Shown: one piece after another, positions 53,310 through 63,209 of the stretch
Layout of the letters: each line of letters opens with the position of its first letter
Position numbering within the stretch: the stretch's first letter is position 1
Position numbers and translations under genes: made by a program
Source of the DNA: Weissella cibaria KACC 11862
GTDB lineage: Bacteria; Bacillota; Bacilli; Lactobacillales; Lactobacillaceae
Length of the DNA: 64,000 nucleotides
Direction of reading: 5' to 3'
NCBI RefSeq assembly: GCF_000193635.1
Contig: NZ_AEKT01000005.1
Span: forward strand, 1 to 64,000
The notes under the pieces: generated by a model
Database searches by the model: none
What the model was told of the DNA's origin: nothing
What the model saw: only the letters and a program-made list of their open reading frames with translations

Positions 53310-55958
53310 TTACTTTGCAGACAACCAATCTGCTGCTTGCGTAAATGCATCTGCAATACCCGCTGGGTTCTTACCACCCGCTTGGGCCATGTCTGGGCGA
53401 CCACCGCCACCACCGCCGATAGCTGGTGCAATGGCCTTGATCAAATCACCGGCCTTAACACCCTTAGCAATCGCGTCTGGTGAAGCAGCAACCAACAAGT
53501 TAACCTTTTCACCCAAATTAGCAGCCAAAACCAACACATCTGACGGCGTTGCTTGCTTCCAGTTATCGGCTGTTGCACGCAACGCATCCATTGATTCAAC
53601 GGCCATTTCAGTCGCGATAAACGTAAAGTTGCCAGCCGTTTGTACATCGTTGAACGCAGCATTGGCAGCTTGATTAGCCAGCTTTTGCTCCAATGAAGCC
53701 GCTTGACGCTCGGCATCCTTCAATTGTGCTTGCAAAGCAGCAATCTTATCGTTAACTTCTGACAATTGTGGTGCCTTAACTTGGGCCATTGCTTCGTTCA
53801 ACCAAGCATCGTGTTGCTTGAACAAGTTCATTGCCCCCTGACCAGTCACTGCTTCGATACGACGTACACCGGCACCCGTACCTTGCTCGCTGACAATCTT
53901 GAACATCCCCAACTCAGCCGTTGAATTAGCGTGTGTTCCACCGTCAAACTCAACGTTGAAGTCACCGATTGAGACAACACGGACCTTCTCACCATACTTT
54001 TCAGTAAAGACTGCGACAGCCCCCAACTTCTTAGCTGATTCGATATCCGTTTCAACCCATGAAATTGGCAAGTTTTCAATAATCTTAGCGTTGATCAAAT
54101 CTTCAATTTCTTGCAACTTCTCTGCTGAAACAGCGCCGTTGTAAGTAAAATCATAACGCAAACCATCTTCAGTGACCAATGAACCGGCTTGGGTTGTGTG
54201 TTCACCTAAGATGTTACGCAAAGCTTGGTCAAGCATGTGAGTCGCCGTGTGGTTCTTTGAAACCGCTGCGTGGTACGCACGGTTAACATCGAGCTTGTAC
54301 GTCTCACCGGCCTTAATTTCTGCATTAACTTGCAATGTGTGCAAGTGTTGGCCATTAGGTGCATTTTGTACATCAACGACTTCAGCGACAACTTCGCCAG
54401 CTGCGTTAATGACAACACCGCGGTCAGCTACTTGACCACCCATTTCAGCGTAGAATGGCGTCACGTCAAAGATAACTTCGGCTTGACCATCCTTAGCAGA
54501 CTCGACCAATTCATTATCAACAATCAGGTCTGTCAACTTAGCAGCATCAACTGTTAATTCTGACCAACCAACGTAGGTTGATTCTGTCTTCAAATCTGTC
54601 AACAAGGCATTTTGAACACCCATTGAAGCTGTGTTGCCACGAGCGGCACGGGCACGTTCTTGTTGCGCAGTCATTTCGGCATCGAAGCCAGCACGGTCAA
54701 CTGTCAAGCCAGCATCAGCGGCTGATTCTTCCGTCAACTCGTATGGGAAGCCATATGTGTCATACATCTTAAAGGCAACCGCACCGTCGATAACACCACC
54801 GTTAGCCTTTGCTTCATCAATGACACCGTCCAACAATGACAAACCATCTGCCAACGTCTTGTTGAAGCGGACTTCTTCAGCTTCAACAACTGATGCAATG
54901 TAGTCTGCATTAGCCAAAACCTCAGGGTAGTAAGACTTCATAATCTCACCAACCACTGGGACCAAGTCCTTCAAGAAGACCTTATCAATCCCCAACTTGC
55001 GACCGTGCAAAACAGCACGACGAAGCAAACGACGAATGATGTAACCGCGACCTTCGTTTGATGGCAAAGCCCCATCACCGATGGCAAATGTTACGGCACG
55101 GGCGTGGTCAGCAATCACCTTGAATGAGATGTCCTTTTCAGGATCATCACCGTACTTGTATTGACCTGACATCTCTTCCGTCTTACGGATGATTGGCAAG
55201 AACAAGTCCGTTTCAAAGTTGGTCTTGGCATTTTGGAAAACAGAGACAACACGTTCGAGTCCCATACCCGTATCAATGTTCTTGTGTGGCAACTCAGGGT
55301 AATCCTTGTTGTCAGTCAAACCAGGCAAGTGGTTGTATTGTGAGAACACGATGTTCCAAATTTCCAAGTAACGTTCGTTTTCACCACCAGGGTAGTTTTC
55401 CTTGGCATCGTCGGCGTTAAATTCTTCACCGCGATCATAGAAAATTTCCGTATCTGGTCCTGAAGGTCCCTCACCGATATCCCAGAAGTTATCTGGTTCT
55501 TCGTACAAGTGGTCCTTAGGCAACCCCACAACGTTCAACCATATTTCCTTGGCCTCAGTATCATTTGGGTAAACCGTCACGTACAACTTTTCAGGGTCCA
55601 TACCGTACCATTCTGGACTCGTCAACAATTCCCAAGCCCAAGGAATAACTTCAGGCTTAAAGTAGTCGCCAATTGAGAAGTTTCCCATCATTTCAAACAA
55701 CGTGTGGTGACGGGCCGTGTGACCAACGTTCTCAATGTCATTCGTACGAATTGACTTTTGCGCGTTCGTAATACGGTGGTTTTCAGGTACAACTGAACCG
55801 TCGAAGTACTTCTTCAACGTTGCGACACCAGAGTTAATCCACAACAATGTTGGATCGTCCTTTGGAATCAATGATTGAGATGGCTCAATGCTGTGTCCCT
55901 TGCTTTCGAAGAAACGCAAAAACATATCACGGATCTCAGCTGATGATAATGGCTTCAT
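53310..55958 (-). CDS. alaS: alanyl-tRNA synthetase
   Basis: 882 residues from the ATG at 55958 (GAGG upstream). Catalytic core: [32 protein letters not shown]-type motif ([16 protein letters not shown]), and [14 protein letters not shown]. The editing domain has NHTATHML and [15 protein letters not shown]: the usual zinc-ligand Cys of CGGTH is Asp here. The C-Ala domain ends with the [15 protein letters not shown] run. There is no cysteine in the whole chain. It charges tRNA-Ala and is preceded by a T-box leader. Asp can bind zinc, so editing may be retained. Confidence 0.97.
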   Translation of the reverse strand: MKPLSSAEIRDMFLRFFESKGHSIEPSQSLIPKDDPTLLWINSGVATLKKYFDGSVVPENHRITNAQKSIRTNDIENVGHTARHHTLFEMMGNFSIGDYFKPEVIPWAWELLTSPEWYGMDPEKLYVTVYPNDTEAKEIWLNVVGLPKDHLYEEPDNFWDIGEGPSGPDTEIFYDRGEEFNADDAKENYPGGENERYLEIWNIVFSQYNHLPGLTDNKDYPELPHKNIDTGMGLERVVSVFQNAKTNFETDLFLPIIRKTEEMSGQYKYGDDPEKDISFKVIADHARAVTFAIGDGALPSNEGRGYIIRRLLRRAVLHGRKLGIDKVFLKDLVPVVGEIMKSYYPEVLANADYIASVVEAEEVRFNKTLADGLSLLDGVIDEAKANGGVIDGAVAFKMYDTYGFPYELTEESAADAGLTVDRAGFDAEMTAQQERARAARGNTASMGVQNALLTDLKTESTYVGWSELTVDAAKLTDLIVDNELVESAKDGQAEVIFDVTPFYAEMGGQVADRGVVINAAGEVVAEVVDVQNAPNGQHLHTLQVNAEIKAGETYKLDVNRAYHAAVSKNHTATHMLDQALRNILGEHTTQAGSLVTEDGLRYDFTYNGAVSAEKLQEIEDLINAKIIENLPISWVETDIESAKKLGAVAVFTEKYGEKVRVVSIGDFNVEFDGGTHANSTAELGMFKIVSEQGTGAGVRRIEAVTGQGAMNLFKQHDAWLNEAMAQVKAPQLSEVNDKIAALQAQLKDAERQAASLEQKLANQAANAAFNDVQTAGNFTFIATEMAVESMDALRATADNWKQATPSDVLVLAANLGEKVNLLVAASPDAIAKGVKAGDLIKAIAPAIGGGGGGRPDMAQAGGKNPAGIADAFTQAADWLSAK

Positions 55959-55984
55959 CTTCCAATCCTCGCTTAAATAAATAT

Positions 55985-56208
55985 CTAAAATAAAAACAGA
56001 CCCCCATTGCAAAAACAGAGACGCCTACACGCGGTACCACTCTGCTTGCAATGATAGTCTGCATCATTACCTCTTTGAATGCCGTTAACGCTGGCGCACG
56101 GTTTGCTTTCACAAACAGCTATGAAGGTAGCATCACAAAAGGTTGAGCGTTGTTTACATCATCCACAACGTTTCTGTTGGCTCTCAAACCATAAATGATA
56201 TGTCCTTG
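55985..56208 (-). ncRNA. T-box leader of alaS
   Basis: About 220 nt between a TACAAT -10 (56215-56220) and the gene. The conserved T-box AGAGTGGTACCGCG lies at 56030-56043 on the minus strand. A terminator stem CAGAG/CTCTG with TTTTTGC follows. Upstream lies a long stem I region; the exact Ala specifier codon cannot be fixed by eye. It couples transcription to uncharged tRNA-Ala. Confidence 0.85.
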
Positions 56209-56276
56209 TTCATTATTGTAACATATTAAGAACTTCTAATAACCGTTTTTGTTTGCTTGAAATGTTTTTGTAAAAG

Positions 56277-57413
56277 TTATTTGGTATTTAGCAATCGCGC
56301 GATGTTCTCAGCTGTTCGTGTGAGATTTGCCTCACCATCCTTCATTGCAGTCGGCAAATCAACTGCACCCGGCACGATGCTGAACACCGCATCGATACCC
56401 AAATCATACAATGTATCAATGCCATCCCCAACGTATCCAGCCAATCCAATGACCTTCGCATCGGGTGAGGCTTGCTTAATCGCTTGCGCTGCACCCATTG
56501 GCGTCTTACCGTATTGCGTTTGAAAATCAATCGCACCTTCGCCGACAAATGCGACATCCGCATTGGCAGATTTGGCGACTAATGCAGTTGCTGCAACAAC
56601 CAAACTAATGCCCGATTGCATCTTAGCCTGTGTGAACGCCAACATACCTGCTCCGAGTCCGCCGGCAGCGCCCGCCCCCGGTGTATTAGCCAAGTCGATA
56701 CCCAATTGTGCCTTAACCACCTTGGCATAATTTGTCAAAGCCGTATCGAGTTCGGCCACCATCGCTGGTGTCGCACCCTTTTGTGGGCCAAAGACGGCTG
56801 ACGCACCAGTTTCACCAACCAATGGATTCGTGACATCTGATGCCAATAAGATTTCAGACTCAGCCACGCGCGGATCAATGTGGCTCATATCAATCCTGGA
56901 TAACTGTGCTAACGGCGCACCACCATGAGCGATTTGCTGACCATTTTCATCAAGGAACCGGACACCCAACGCTTCAGCCATGCCAGCCCCACCATCGTTT
57001 GTGGCAGAACCGCCAAGTCCGATGATGAAGCGACGCAACCCGCGATTCAACGCATCTTTGATCAATTGGCCCGTGCCAAACGTCGTCGTAATCAGCGGAT
57101 TTTTCGTTTCCTCTGTCACGAATTGAATACCAGATGCCGCTGACATTTCAATTACAGCCGTCTGACCATCACCTAGAACACCGTAAAAGGCCGTCACCGT
57201 TTCGCCCAACGGATTTTGTACATCAACAGCGATGATATCACCGTCCGTTGCATCAACTAATGACTGAACAGTGCCTTCACCGCCATCGGCCATCGGTACC
57301 AATTCATAGTCCGCGTCTGGATAAATTTTTTGCAAGCCAACTTGAATGGCCAGAGCCGCCTCTTTTGCTGTCATACTACCTTTAAATGAATCTGGGGCAA
57401 TTACAAATTTCAT
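56277..57413 (-). CDS. glxK: glycerate kinase
   Basis: 378 residues of the GK1 (GarK/GlxK) family: KFVIAPDSFKGSMTAKEAALAI, LVPMADGGEGTVQSLVDAT, GLGGSATNDGGAGMAEALG, FGPQKGATPAMV, NTPGAGAAGGLGAGMLAF and DVAFVGEGAIDFQTQYGKTP. It phosphorylates glycerate to 2-phosphoglycerate for glycolysis. It is full length and stands alone, possibly regulated by an upstream promoter. Confidence 0.93.
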   Translation of the reverse strand: MKFVIAPDSFKGSMTAKEAALAIQVGLQKIYPDADYELVPMADGGEGTVQSLVDATDGDIIAVDVQNPLGETVTAFYGVLGDGQTAVIEMSAASGIQFVTEETKNPLITTTFGTGQLIKDALNRGLRRFIIGLGGSATNDGGAGMAEALGVRFLDENGQQIAHGGAPLAQLSRIDMSHIDPRVAESEILLASDVTNPLVGETGASAVFGPQKGATPAMVAELDTALTNYAKVVKAQLGIDLANTPGAGAAGGLGAGMLAFTQAKMQSGISLVVAATALVAKSANADVAFVGEGAIDFQTQYGKTPMGAAQAIKQASPDAKVIGLAGYVGDGIDTLYDLGIDAVFSIVPGAVDLPTAMKDGEANLTRTAENIARLLNTK

Positions 57414-57491
57414 ATCAATTCCTCACTGAGTTGACCGTGGTTTTGAAAAAGACGCCGTTTATACCACTAATAAAACTTTCCGTGTACGAAT

Positions 57492-59000
57492 TTAATAATC
57501 TAAACGATGAGCCACGAACGGACTAATTTTTGCATATAATTGCGGTTTAATCTTGTCATCCACATAGGAAACGATGCCAGGAGTTTTACTACCAATAACA
57601 ATCTGACCGGATGGCAACTCGACACCACTATCATGTTCATATACATCATAAAAATTCAATTCGTCGAAGTCCACTGCTACAATCTGTTCACTATTGTCTA
57701 ATCGATACTGAAAGTAATTCAATAAATTCGCATAATCACTAGTTGTAGATATCGATTTCAATAAATATTGAAAATCAAACACTGTGAGAATTGGGTACAC
57801 ATCATGTTCTTCATACAAAAATAATCCTTGTTGGTGTGCCAAAAGAGAAAAGTTCCACAAAGTAACAGTGACGCCAATAATCCCCCTAATCGGTTCCATT
57901 ATATCTACGTTAACCTTATCCTTACCAACGCGAGTAAATATTTTTTCACCATCCTGTATAGCTTGTACAGCTCGACTGATTTGTTGTGATGCCTTCACTG
58001 CGTATTTATCATAAGTTGTTTGTAGCTTTTTCCTAGCATGTAAAACATTCGACAACCCCAAATTAATTCTAGATGCTTTTATTTCAACAACCCAATTAAA
58101 TCCGTCAGATTGTAATAGTAAATCTTGTTCAGCCTCTTGTCCGTCAATTTCAACATAATAATTTGGTTGAATTTTAACTTCAGGATCAATCCTAGTTAAT
58201 TCTTTACTGATAATTTCAACAACATAATCCTCAAATTTAGTTTGTATTCTTTTCAGTGCTTTATTCTGTTGTGTTAAGAACATATATTCCATTGTAATTT
58301 GAAAACTACCGTGTTGATTTGGAGCATATAAGAGATGCCCCTTATAAAATACCATTGGCAACAATTTTTTTCTGAGAACATTATACGCATCCTGGACACT
58401 TTCAACGTTGCGCATTTCTCGAGTAAGTTCTTGCAATTCCCACGAATTTTCTTCCAATTTTTTTGTTTCTTCATCAGTTACGAGCGACATCACTCCCCGT
58501 TCAAATGTTTCAAGCGAAATTTCGTTATTGCCCTCATTTGCAATAACGTACTTGATTAAACGAGAGGTACTTTTAACTTTAAATAGAGAGGCAATTGTAT
58601 CATCAAAAAACTCGAAAAACTCTATCCATTGCCATGCTGAAATATATTCTAAATTAGAATTTGACATCGCAAAACTAGCGTCCAAAAATATGTCGCTATT
58701 TCCACGTTGATAATTTTTTTGGATGTTTGTTTTACTAAAACTATTGATTAATATCACCAATTTTCTTTCAAGTTTTAAAAAATCTGTTTTCGCTGATTTT
58801 TCTGTCACTGGCGCTGTAAGTGCATAAAACGAGATAGCTATGGCATTTTTTAAAGAATCAACAATAGTTTTATCTACAATGAAATCATCTGATTTCGCAT
58901 CAGACATATTTTTATTAGTAAACATTGTATGGAATGCTTTTATTCTCGCTTCCATTGTATACCGTTCAACCAGTTGTGAAACTCGCTCCAAGTCCTTCAT
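57492..59000 (-). CDS. PD-(D/E)XK nuclease-like protein in an AT-rich insert
   Basis: 502 residues. The C-terminal half contains EAEQDLLLQSDGFNWVVEIKASR, which fits a PD-(D/E)XK nuclease core (acidic residue, spacing of about 15, then E-x-K). Then come helices (LGLSNVLHARKKLQTTYDKYAVKASQQISRAVQAIQDGEKIF) usual in this fold. The first 220 residues are helical and unassigned. The coding sequence is clearly more AT-rich than alaS and glxK before it and cshB after it. I do not recognise the family. It is plausibly a defence or repair nuclease acquired by transfer. Confidence 0.65.
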   Translation of the reverse strand: MKDLERVSQLVERYTMEARIKAFHTMFTNKNMSDAKSDDFIVDKTIVDSLKNAIAISFYALTAPVTEKSAKTDFLKLERKLVILINSFSKTNIQKNYQRGNSDIFLDASFAMSNSNLEYISAWQWIEFFEFFDDTIASLFKVKSTSRLIKYVIANEGNNEISLETFERGVMSLVTDEETKKLEENSWELQELTREMRNVESVQDAYNVLRKKLLPMVFYKGHLLYAPNQHGSFQITMEYMFLTQQNKALKRIQTKFEDYVVEIISKELTRIDPEVKIQPNYYVEIDGQEAEQDLLLQSDGFNWVVEIKASRINLGLSNVLHARKKLQTTYDKYAVKASQQISRAVQAIQDGEKIFTRVGKDKVNVDIMEPIRGIIGVTVTLWNFSLLAHQQGLFLYEEHDVYPILTVFDFQYLLKSISTTSDYANLLNYFQYRLDNSEQIVAVDFDELNFYDVYEHDSGVELPSGQIVIGSKTPGIVSYVDDKIKPQLYAKISPFVAHRLDY

Positions 59001-59156
59001 AAATCCCCCCTCATAAATTCAATACATGTTTGTTCATTTAATAATTTCTATCTAGATGTGTATCACTACCAATATAATTACACAATTTATACGGGTATGA
59101 CCCCCATATATCTATCTTTCTAAATCTAAAAGTATAATTCAAGCATTTTATATACT

Positions 59157-59191
59157 AAAAAAGCGCGCAAATTGTATATTCGCGCGCTTTT
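59157..59191 (-). terminator. terminator after the DEAD-box helicase gene
   Basis: AAAAGCGCGC pairs with GCGCGCTTTT (with inner AT pairs), then T's on the minus strand. Confidence 0.85.
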
Positions 59192-59194
59192 ATG

Positions 59195-60553
59195 CTACTT
59201 ATCGTTAGCCTTTTTCTTAGCCTTACGCGCGGCACGAAGTGATTGACGTTCCTCAACACGCTTCTTGTACTTTGCATCACGGGCAATCGCAGACTTAATC
59301 TGACGCTTGTAACCAGGCTTAACGTTCTTCTTCTTCTTTTTAACCAAACCAATCATCGTTGGGTCTAGCTTAACAGTTGACTTTGAACGTTGCTTACGAC
59401 GACGACGATCATAACCAGGCTTAAGCTCACCATGTGAGTAAGTCATTGGTTCAAACGTCACACCCATGTTTTCGACCGCTTGCACGCGTTCTTCTTCATC
59501 TGGATTGTAAATCGTAATGGCCGTTCCTTCCATACCGTTTCGACCAGTACGGCCAACACGGTGCACGAAGAATTCAAGCTCCGTTGGAATCCCATCATTG
59601 ATGATCAATGATACACCAGGGATATCAATTCCACGTGCGGCCAAATCAGTGGCCACGACATATTGATAGTCCAAGTGTTGGATTTGTTGCATGGTACGCT
59701 TACGTTCACGTGGTTGAATACCACCGTGGATTTCAGCGACCTTCAAACCACGGTTACGCAATGCCTTGGTTAATTCACGCGCACGTTCCTTCGTGTTGGT
59801 GAACACCAACGCCATGTATGGGTTTCCCATCGTCAATAACTCGTAAACCAAGTCATCCTTCTTCATGCCCTTCGTACCAACTAACAAGTTAGTAATCGTT
59901 GGGGCGATAACGGTTTCTGTTGGAATTTCTTCCACAACAGGGTTCGTTAGGTACTTCTTCAAGAATGGTTGCAACTTTTGTGGAATCGTAGCTGAGAAGA
60001 CCAACATTTGCAAATCTTCTGGCATCGCACCTGCGATTGCATCAACTTCTGGTAGGAAGCCCAAATCCATGGTCATATCCGCTTCATCGACAACCAAAGC
60101 TGATGCCGTGTGGATATCCAACCCACCAGCCGTATATAAGTCCTTGATACGTCCTGGTGTTCCAATCACAATTTGTGGTTGTGTACTTTCCAATTGGTGC
60201 ATTTGGCGGACCTTATCAGTCCCACCAACATACAAGCCAATGCGTGGCTGTTGGTCAGCCGGGAATCCTGTACCCAATTGCTTGGCTGCTGCATAGATTT
60301 GTTGCGCCAACTCACGAGAAGGCGTGGTAATCACGGCTTGCACCTTTTGAGCAGTTGGATCAAACTTTTGGAAAATTGGAATCAAAAATGTGTGTGTCTT
60401 ACCTGATCCAGTTTGTGATTGTCCCACAACGGAACGTCCTTGCATCACAACGGGAATCAAGCGTTCTTGCACCTTCGTTGGTGTGGTGAAACGAATTTCA
60501 TCCAACGCCGTATAAATTTCTGGGCGCAAGTTGTAGTCAGTAAACTTAGCCAT
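59195..60553 (-). CDS. cshB: DEAD-box RNA helicase, CshB-type
   Basis: 452 residues. Motifs: Q motif region (PTKVQERLIPVVMQGRS), GQSQTGSGKT, TPSREL, VVDEADMTMD, FSAT, then DLAARGIDIPGV and HRVGRTGRNGM. A basic Lys/Arg-rich C-terminus (RRRRKQRSKS, KKKKKNVKPGYKRQ) may bind rRNA. CshB proteins act in ribosome assembly or RNA decay in the cold. Its ATG overlaps the nrnA stop (TAATG), so the two are coupled. Confidence 0.9.
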   Translation of the reverse strand: MAKFTDYNLRPEIYTALDEIRFTTPTKVQERLIPVVMQGRSVVGQSQTGSGKTHTFLIPIFQKFDPTAQKVQAVITTPSRELAQQIYAAAKQLGTGFPADQQPRIGLYVGGTDKVRQMHQLESTQPQIVIGTPGRIKDLYTAGGLDIHTASALVVDEADMTMDLGFLPEVDAIAGAMPEDLQMLVFSATIPQKLQPFLKKYLTNPVVEEIPTETVIAPTITNLLVGTKGMKKDDLVYELLTMGNPYMALVFTNTKERARELTKALRNRGLKVAEIHGGIQPRERKRTMQQIQHLDYQYVVATDLAARGIDIPGVSLIINDGIPTELEFFVHRVGRTGRNGMEGTAITIYNPDEEERVQAVENMGVTFEPMTYSHGELKPGYDRRRRKQRSKSTVKLDPTMIGLVKKKKKNVKPGYKRQIKSAIARDAKYKKRVEERQSLRAARKAKKKANDK

Positions 60554-61503
60554 TATGCTTCTGTTTGCTCCTTCAATGTTTCATCGGCTTCACGAATAAT
60601 CTCATGGACTTCATCAATGTCCTTGGCAAAAGCACCTGAGGCAAACTTGTGTCCGCCGCCACCATGTCGCTTTGCAATTTCGTTAATCACCGTGTTACGT
60701 GAACGTAGTCGGACACGGAAAAAGCCATCATCTTGCTGTTCAAAGACAGCCCAGGCCTTAACTGTGTTAATCTTTCCTAGTAATGGGACAATAAAGGCCG
60801 TCCCAAAATCACCAAGATTGAAGTTTTCAACAACTTCGTTCGTCAAAATAATGTAATTAAAGCCGTTATCGGTTGTGACCATGTTGTTATAAACATAGCC
60901 AGAAGCCCGGGCAGCTTCAACTGAGATGGTATCCATTTGTTGATTAATCTTAAACCAATCAAAATCAAACTTCATCAAATCAGCGACAACTTGCATCGTT
61001 TCAGACTTAGTCGCGTATAGGAAGCGACCTGTATCGCCGACGATACCGGCATACAAATATGAGGCACCTGCATCTGACAAAGTCAATTCGTCTTCAAATT
61101 CCTTATAGAAGGCAAAAATCATCGCCGACGTAGAAGAAGCGCCTTCAATCACCCACGTATAGTCGCCATATGGCTCGTCATTTGGGTGGTGGTCAATCTT
61201 AACCAACACCTTACCATAGTCGAAACGACGGTCATCGACACGTGGTGAGTTCGCTGTGTCGGTCACAATTACCAATGCATCATCGTAAAGTGAGTCTGGA
61301 ATTTGCTCCATCTCACCCATCCAAGTCATGCTAGGCACTTGCTTGCCCACAACGTGAACCTGCTTCTCAGGGAACGACGTTTTAATTAACTCCGCCAAGC
61401 CAAATTGTGACCCAAAGGCATCTGGATCAGGGCGTTGGTGACGGTGAATAATAATCGTGTCCGCTGCCTTAATTTGCGCTAGAATTGCTGTTTGCGCTGT
61501 CAT
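60553..61503 (-). CDS. nrnA: DHH-family phosphoesterase (NrnA: oligoribonuclease/pAp phosphatase)
   Basis: 316 residues. DHH domain: IIIHRHQRPDPDAFGSQFGL, ALVIVTDTANSPRVDD, VKIDHHPNDEPYG; DHHA1 domain ends with RHGGGGHKFASGAFA. NrnA degrades short RNA oligonucleotides and pAp. It keeps the catalytic Asp and His positions. Coupled to cshB, both would act in RNA turnover. A perfect palindrome lies 30 bp upstream. Confidence 0.93.
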   Translation of the reverse strand: MTAQTAILAQIKAADTIIIHRHQRPDPDAFGSQFGLAELIKTSFPEKQVHVVGKQVPSMTWMGEMEQIPDSLYDDALVIVTDTANSPRVDDRRFDYGKVLVKIDHHPNDEPYGDYTWVIEGASSTSAMIFAFYKEFEDELTLSDAGASYLYAGIVGDTGRFLYATKSETMQVVADLMKFDFDWFKINQQMDTISVEAARASGYVYNNMVTTDNGFNYIILTNEVVENFNLGDFGTAFIVPLLGKINTVKAWAVFEQQDDGFFRVRLRSRNTVINEIAKRHGGGGHKFASGAFAKDIDEVHEIIREADETLKEQTEA

Positions 61504-61532
61504 GATTCAATCTCAATTCTATCTAGTTTACA

Positions 61533-61550
61533 AACGTTGCTCGCAACGTT
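61533..61550. promoter_or_regulatory. palindrome upstream of nrnA
   Basis: AACGTTGC-TC-GCAACGTT, a perfect 8-bp inverted repeat, between the nrnA start and dinB. Candidate operator; not a good LexA box. Confidence 0.3.
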
Positions 61551-61619
61551 AACAGTTTGGGTCTACCACCCGCTACTTTAATAAGTATAGCAGAAAACCG
61601 CGGTAATTACGCGATTAGA

Positions 61620-62738
61620 TTAGTTATCATACAGATTCAGGGGGATATTTTCAAAGGTTAGCGGTGCTAAATTTGTCATCGTTAATCCTAAGAGGCGAAT
61701 TGGCTTTTGATATCCCCCTAATTCTTCCCAAATATCCGCTGCTAAACGTTCAAACTCGGTCGCATCATTTGGTAAATAATCTGGTTGGGTTGTCCGTCGT
61801 GTTTCCGTATTAAAATCTTCATCACGTACCTTTAATACCAAGGTTTTGCCGTGTAACGACCTTTTCTGTAGCGAACTCTCTAAGAGTGCGGCCAGTCGCT
61901 TTAGTTCAGCCATGATTTTCTCTTCGTTATCCAAAAACGGACCATACGTTCGTTCTTTGCCAACTGATTTCCGCTCACGTTGCCATTCAACTGGTCGGTC
62001 ATCAACACCCCGGATTCGTCGGTAAAAGTCATACCCCATCCGTCCAAAATGTTGGGTCAATGTCGTTTGATCCATGGCATATAGCGCAGCGCCAGTTGTG
62101 ACACCCAGTTCACGCATCCGTTCGGCCGTCTTTTGACCAACCCCACGGACCTCCTCAATTGGCAATGCATCTAAGAAAGGTCGAACGTCAGCTTCCCGAA
62201 CAACGGTCAGCCCGGCTGGTTTATTGTGTTCAGAAGATAGCTTTGCCAAAAACTTATTAAACGATACCCCAACCGAACTGGTTAATTGCAGTTCTTCATA
62301 GATAGTTTGTTGTAGCGCATGGGCTAGCGCAACTGGATTATCAATGCCAATTTTATTTTCTGTTACGTCTAAATAAGCTTCATCAAATGCAATTGGTTCC
62401 ACTTTGTCAGTATAACGATGAAAAATTTCATGGACCTGATTTGACACGGTCCGATATTTTTCAAAATTCGGCGTCAAAAAAGTTGCCTCTGGCGCTAATC
62501 GAAGTGCTTCGGCGGCGCTCATTGCAGAATGGACACCAAGTTGTCGTGCCTTATAGTTAGCTGTAGCAACCACACCACGGCCACTATGTTGTCGCGGATC
62601 ACGCGCCAAAATTAAAGCCACCTCGGCAAGCGCAGGATTGTCTCGCGTTTCGACTTGTGCGTAAAAGGCATCCATATCAACATGTAAAATTTTTCGGTCA
62701 GTATGTAGTTGCACCGGAATTTCTAGTAAATCAGCCAT
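61620..62738 (-). CDS. dinB: DNA polymerase IV
   Basis: 372 residues of the Y family: ILHVDMDAFYAQVE, YKARQLGVHSAMS, EPIAFDEAYLDVT (catalytic Asp-Glu), SSVGVSFNKFLAKLSSEHNKPAGL, the HhH thumb region (VRGVGQKTAERMRELGV) and a C-terminal little-finger domain. It copies damaged templates. No clear LexA box precedes it. The start ATG at 62738 gives the usual length. Confidence 0.95.
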   Translation of the reverse strand: MADLLEIPVQLHTDRKILHVDMDAFYAQVETRDNPALAEVALILARDPRQHSGRGVVATANYKARQLGVHSAMSAAEALRLAPEATFLTPNFEKYRTVSNQVHEIFHRYTDKVEPIAFDEAYLDVTENKIGIDNPVALAHALQQTIYEELQLTSSVGVSFNKFLAKLSSEHNKPAGLTVVREADVRPFLDALPIEEVRGVGQKTAERMRELGVTTGAALYAMDQTTLTQHFGRMGYDFYRRIRGVDDRPVEWQRERKSVGKERTYGPFLDNEEKIMAELKRLAALLESSLQKRSLHGKTLVLKVRDEDFNTETRRTTQPDYLPNDATEFERLAADIWEELGGYQKPIRLLGLTMTNLAPLTFENIPLNLYDN

Positions 62739-62776
62739 CTTCGTCGCACGCCTTTCGTTTAAAATCCATAATAAAA

Positions 62777-62808
62777 AAGAACCTGAGAAATATCTACTCA
62801 GGCTCTTT
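62777..62808 (-). terminator. terminator after yajC
   Basis: AGAGCCTGAG pairs with CTCAGGTTCT, then TTTTTT on the minus strand. Confidence 0.85.
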
Positions 62809-62814
62809 CATCTA

Positions 62815-63174
62815 TTACTTAGCGTCGTCTGACTTTTCGTCTGCCACAACATCAGCTGTCGTGTCGACGATTTCATCAGTTGCCGTTTCTGCCTTGGGTG
62901 CTTCAGCCACAGCTGGAGCTGCCTTAACAACTTGGCGGATTGCTGACAACTCGAATACCAAAATAACACCTTCAGCATCCAAATCAAACGTCTTTGCCTC
63001 ATTATCAACGGCAGCGATCTTACCGTGCAAGCCACCGATTGTCACAACTTCGGCACCTGGTTGAACCGTGTTGATCATCTCTTGGCGCTTCTTTTGTGCC
63101 TTTTGTTGTGGGCGAATCATAATAAAGTACATTGCCGCCACGAAGACGACCAAAATCAAAATATTAGCACTCAT
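62815..63174 (-). CDS. yajC: Sec translocase auxiliary subunit YajC
   Basis: 119 residues. A single N-terminal membrane helix (ILILVVFVAAMYFIMIRP) is followed by QQKAQKKRQEMINTVQPGAEVVTIGGLHGKIAAVD, the YajC pattern, and an acidic, Thr/Ala-rich tail (DDAK end). YajC joins SecDF. It sits just after tgt, the usual order in Firmicutes. Confidence 0.93.
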   Translation of the reverse strand: MSANILILVVFVAAMYFIMIRPQQKAQKKRQEMINTVQPGAEVVTIGGLHGKIAAVDNEAKTFDLDAEGVILVFELSAIRQVVKAAPAVAEAPKAETATDEIVDTTADVVADEKSDDAK

Positions 63175-63209
63175 AGTAGTACACTCCTCTAGGATTTATT
63201 TAACAATAG

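Noticed and set aside
61500-61560. LexA/SOS box for dinB or nrnA
   Set aside because: The nearest match (CGAGCAACGTTTG) has the wrong spacing and it lies downstream of dinB.
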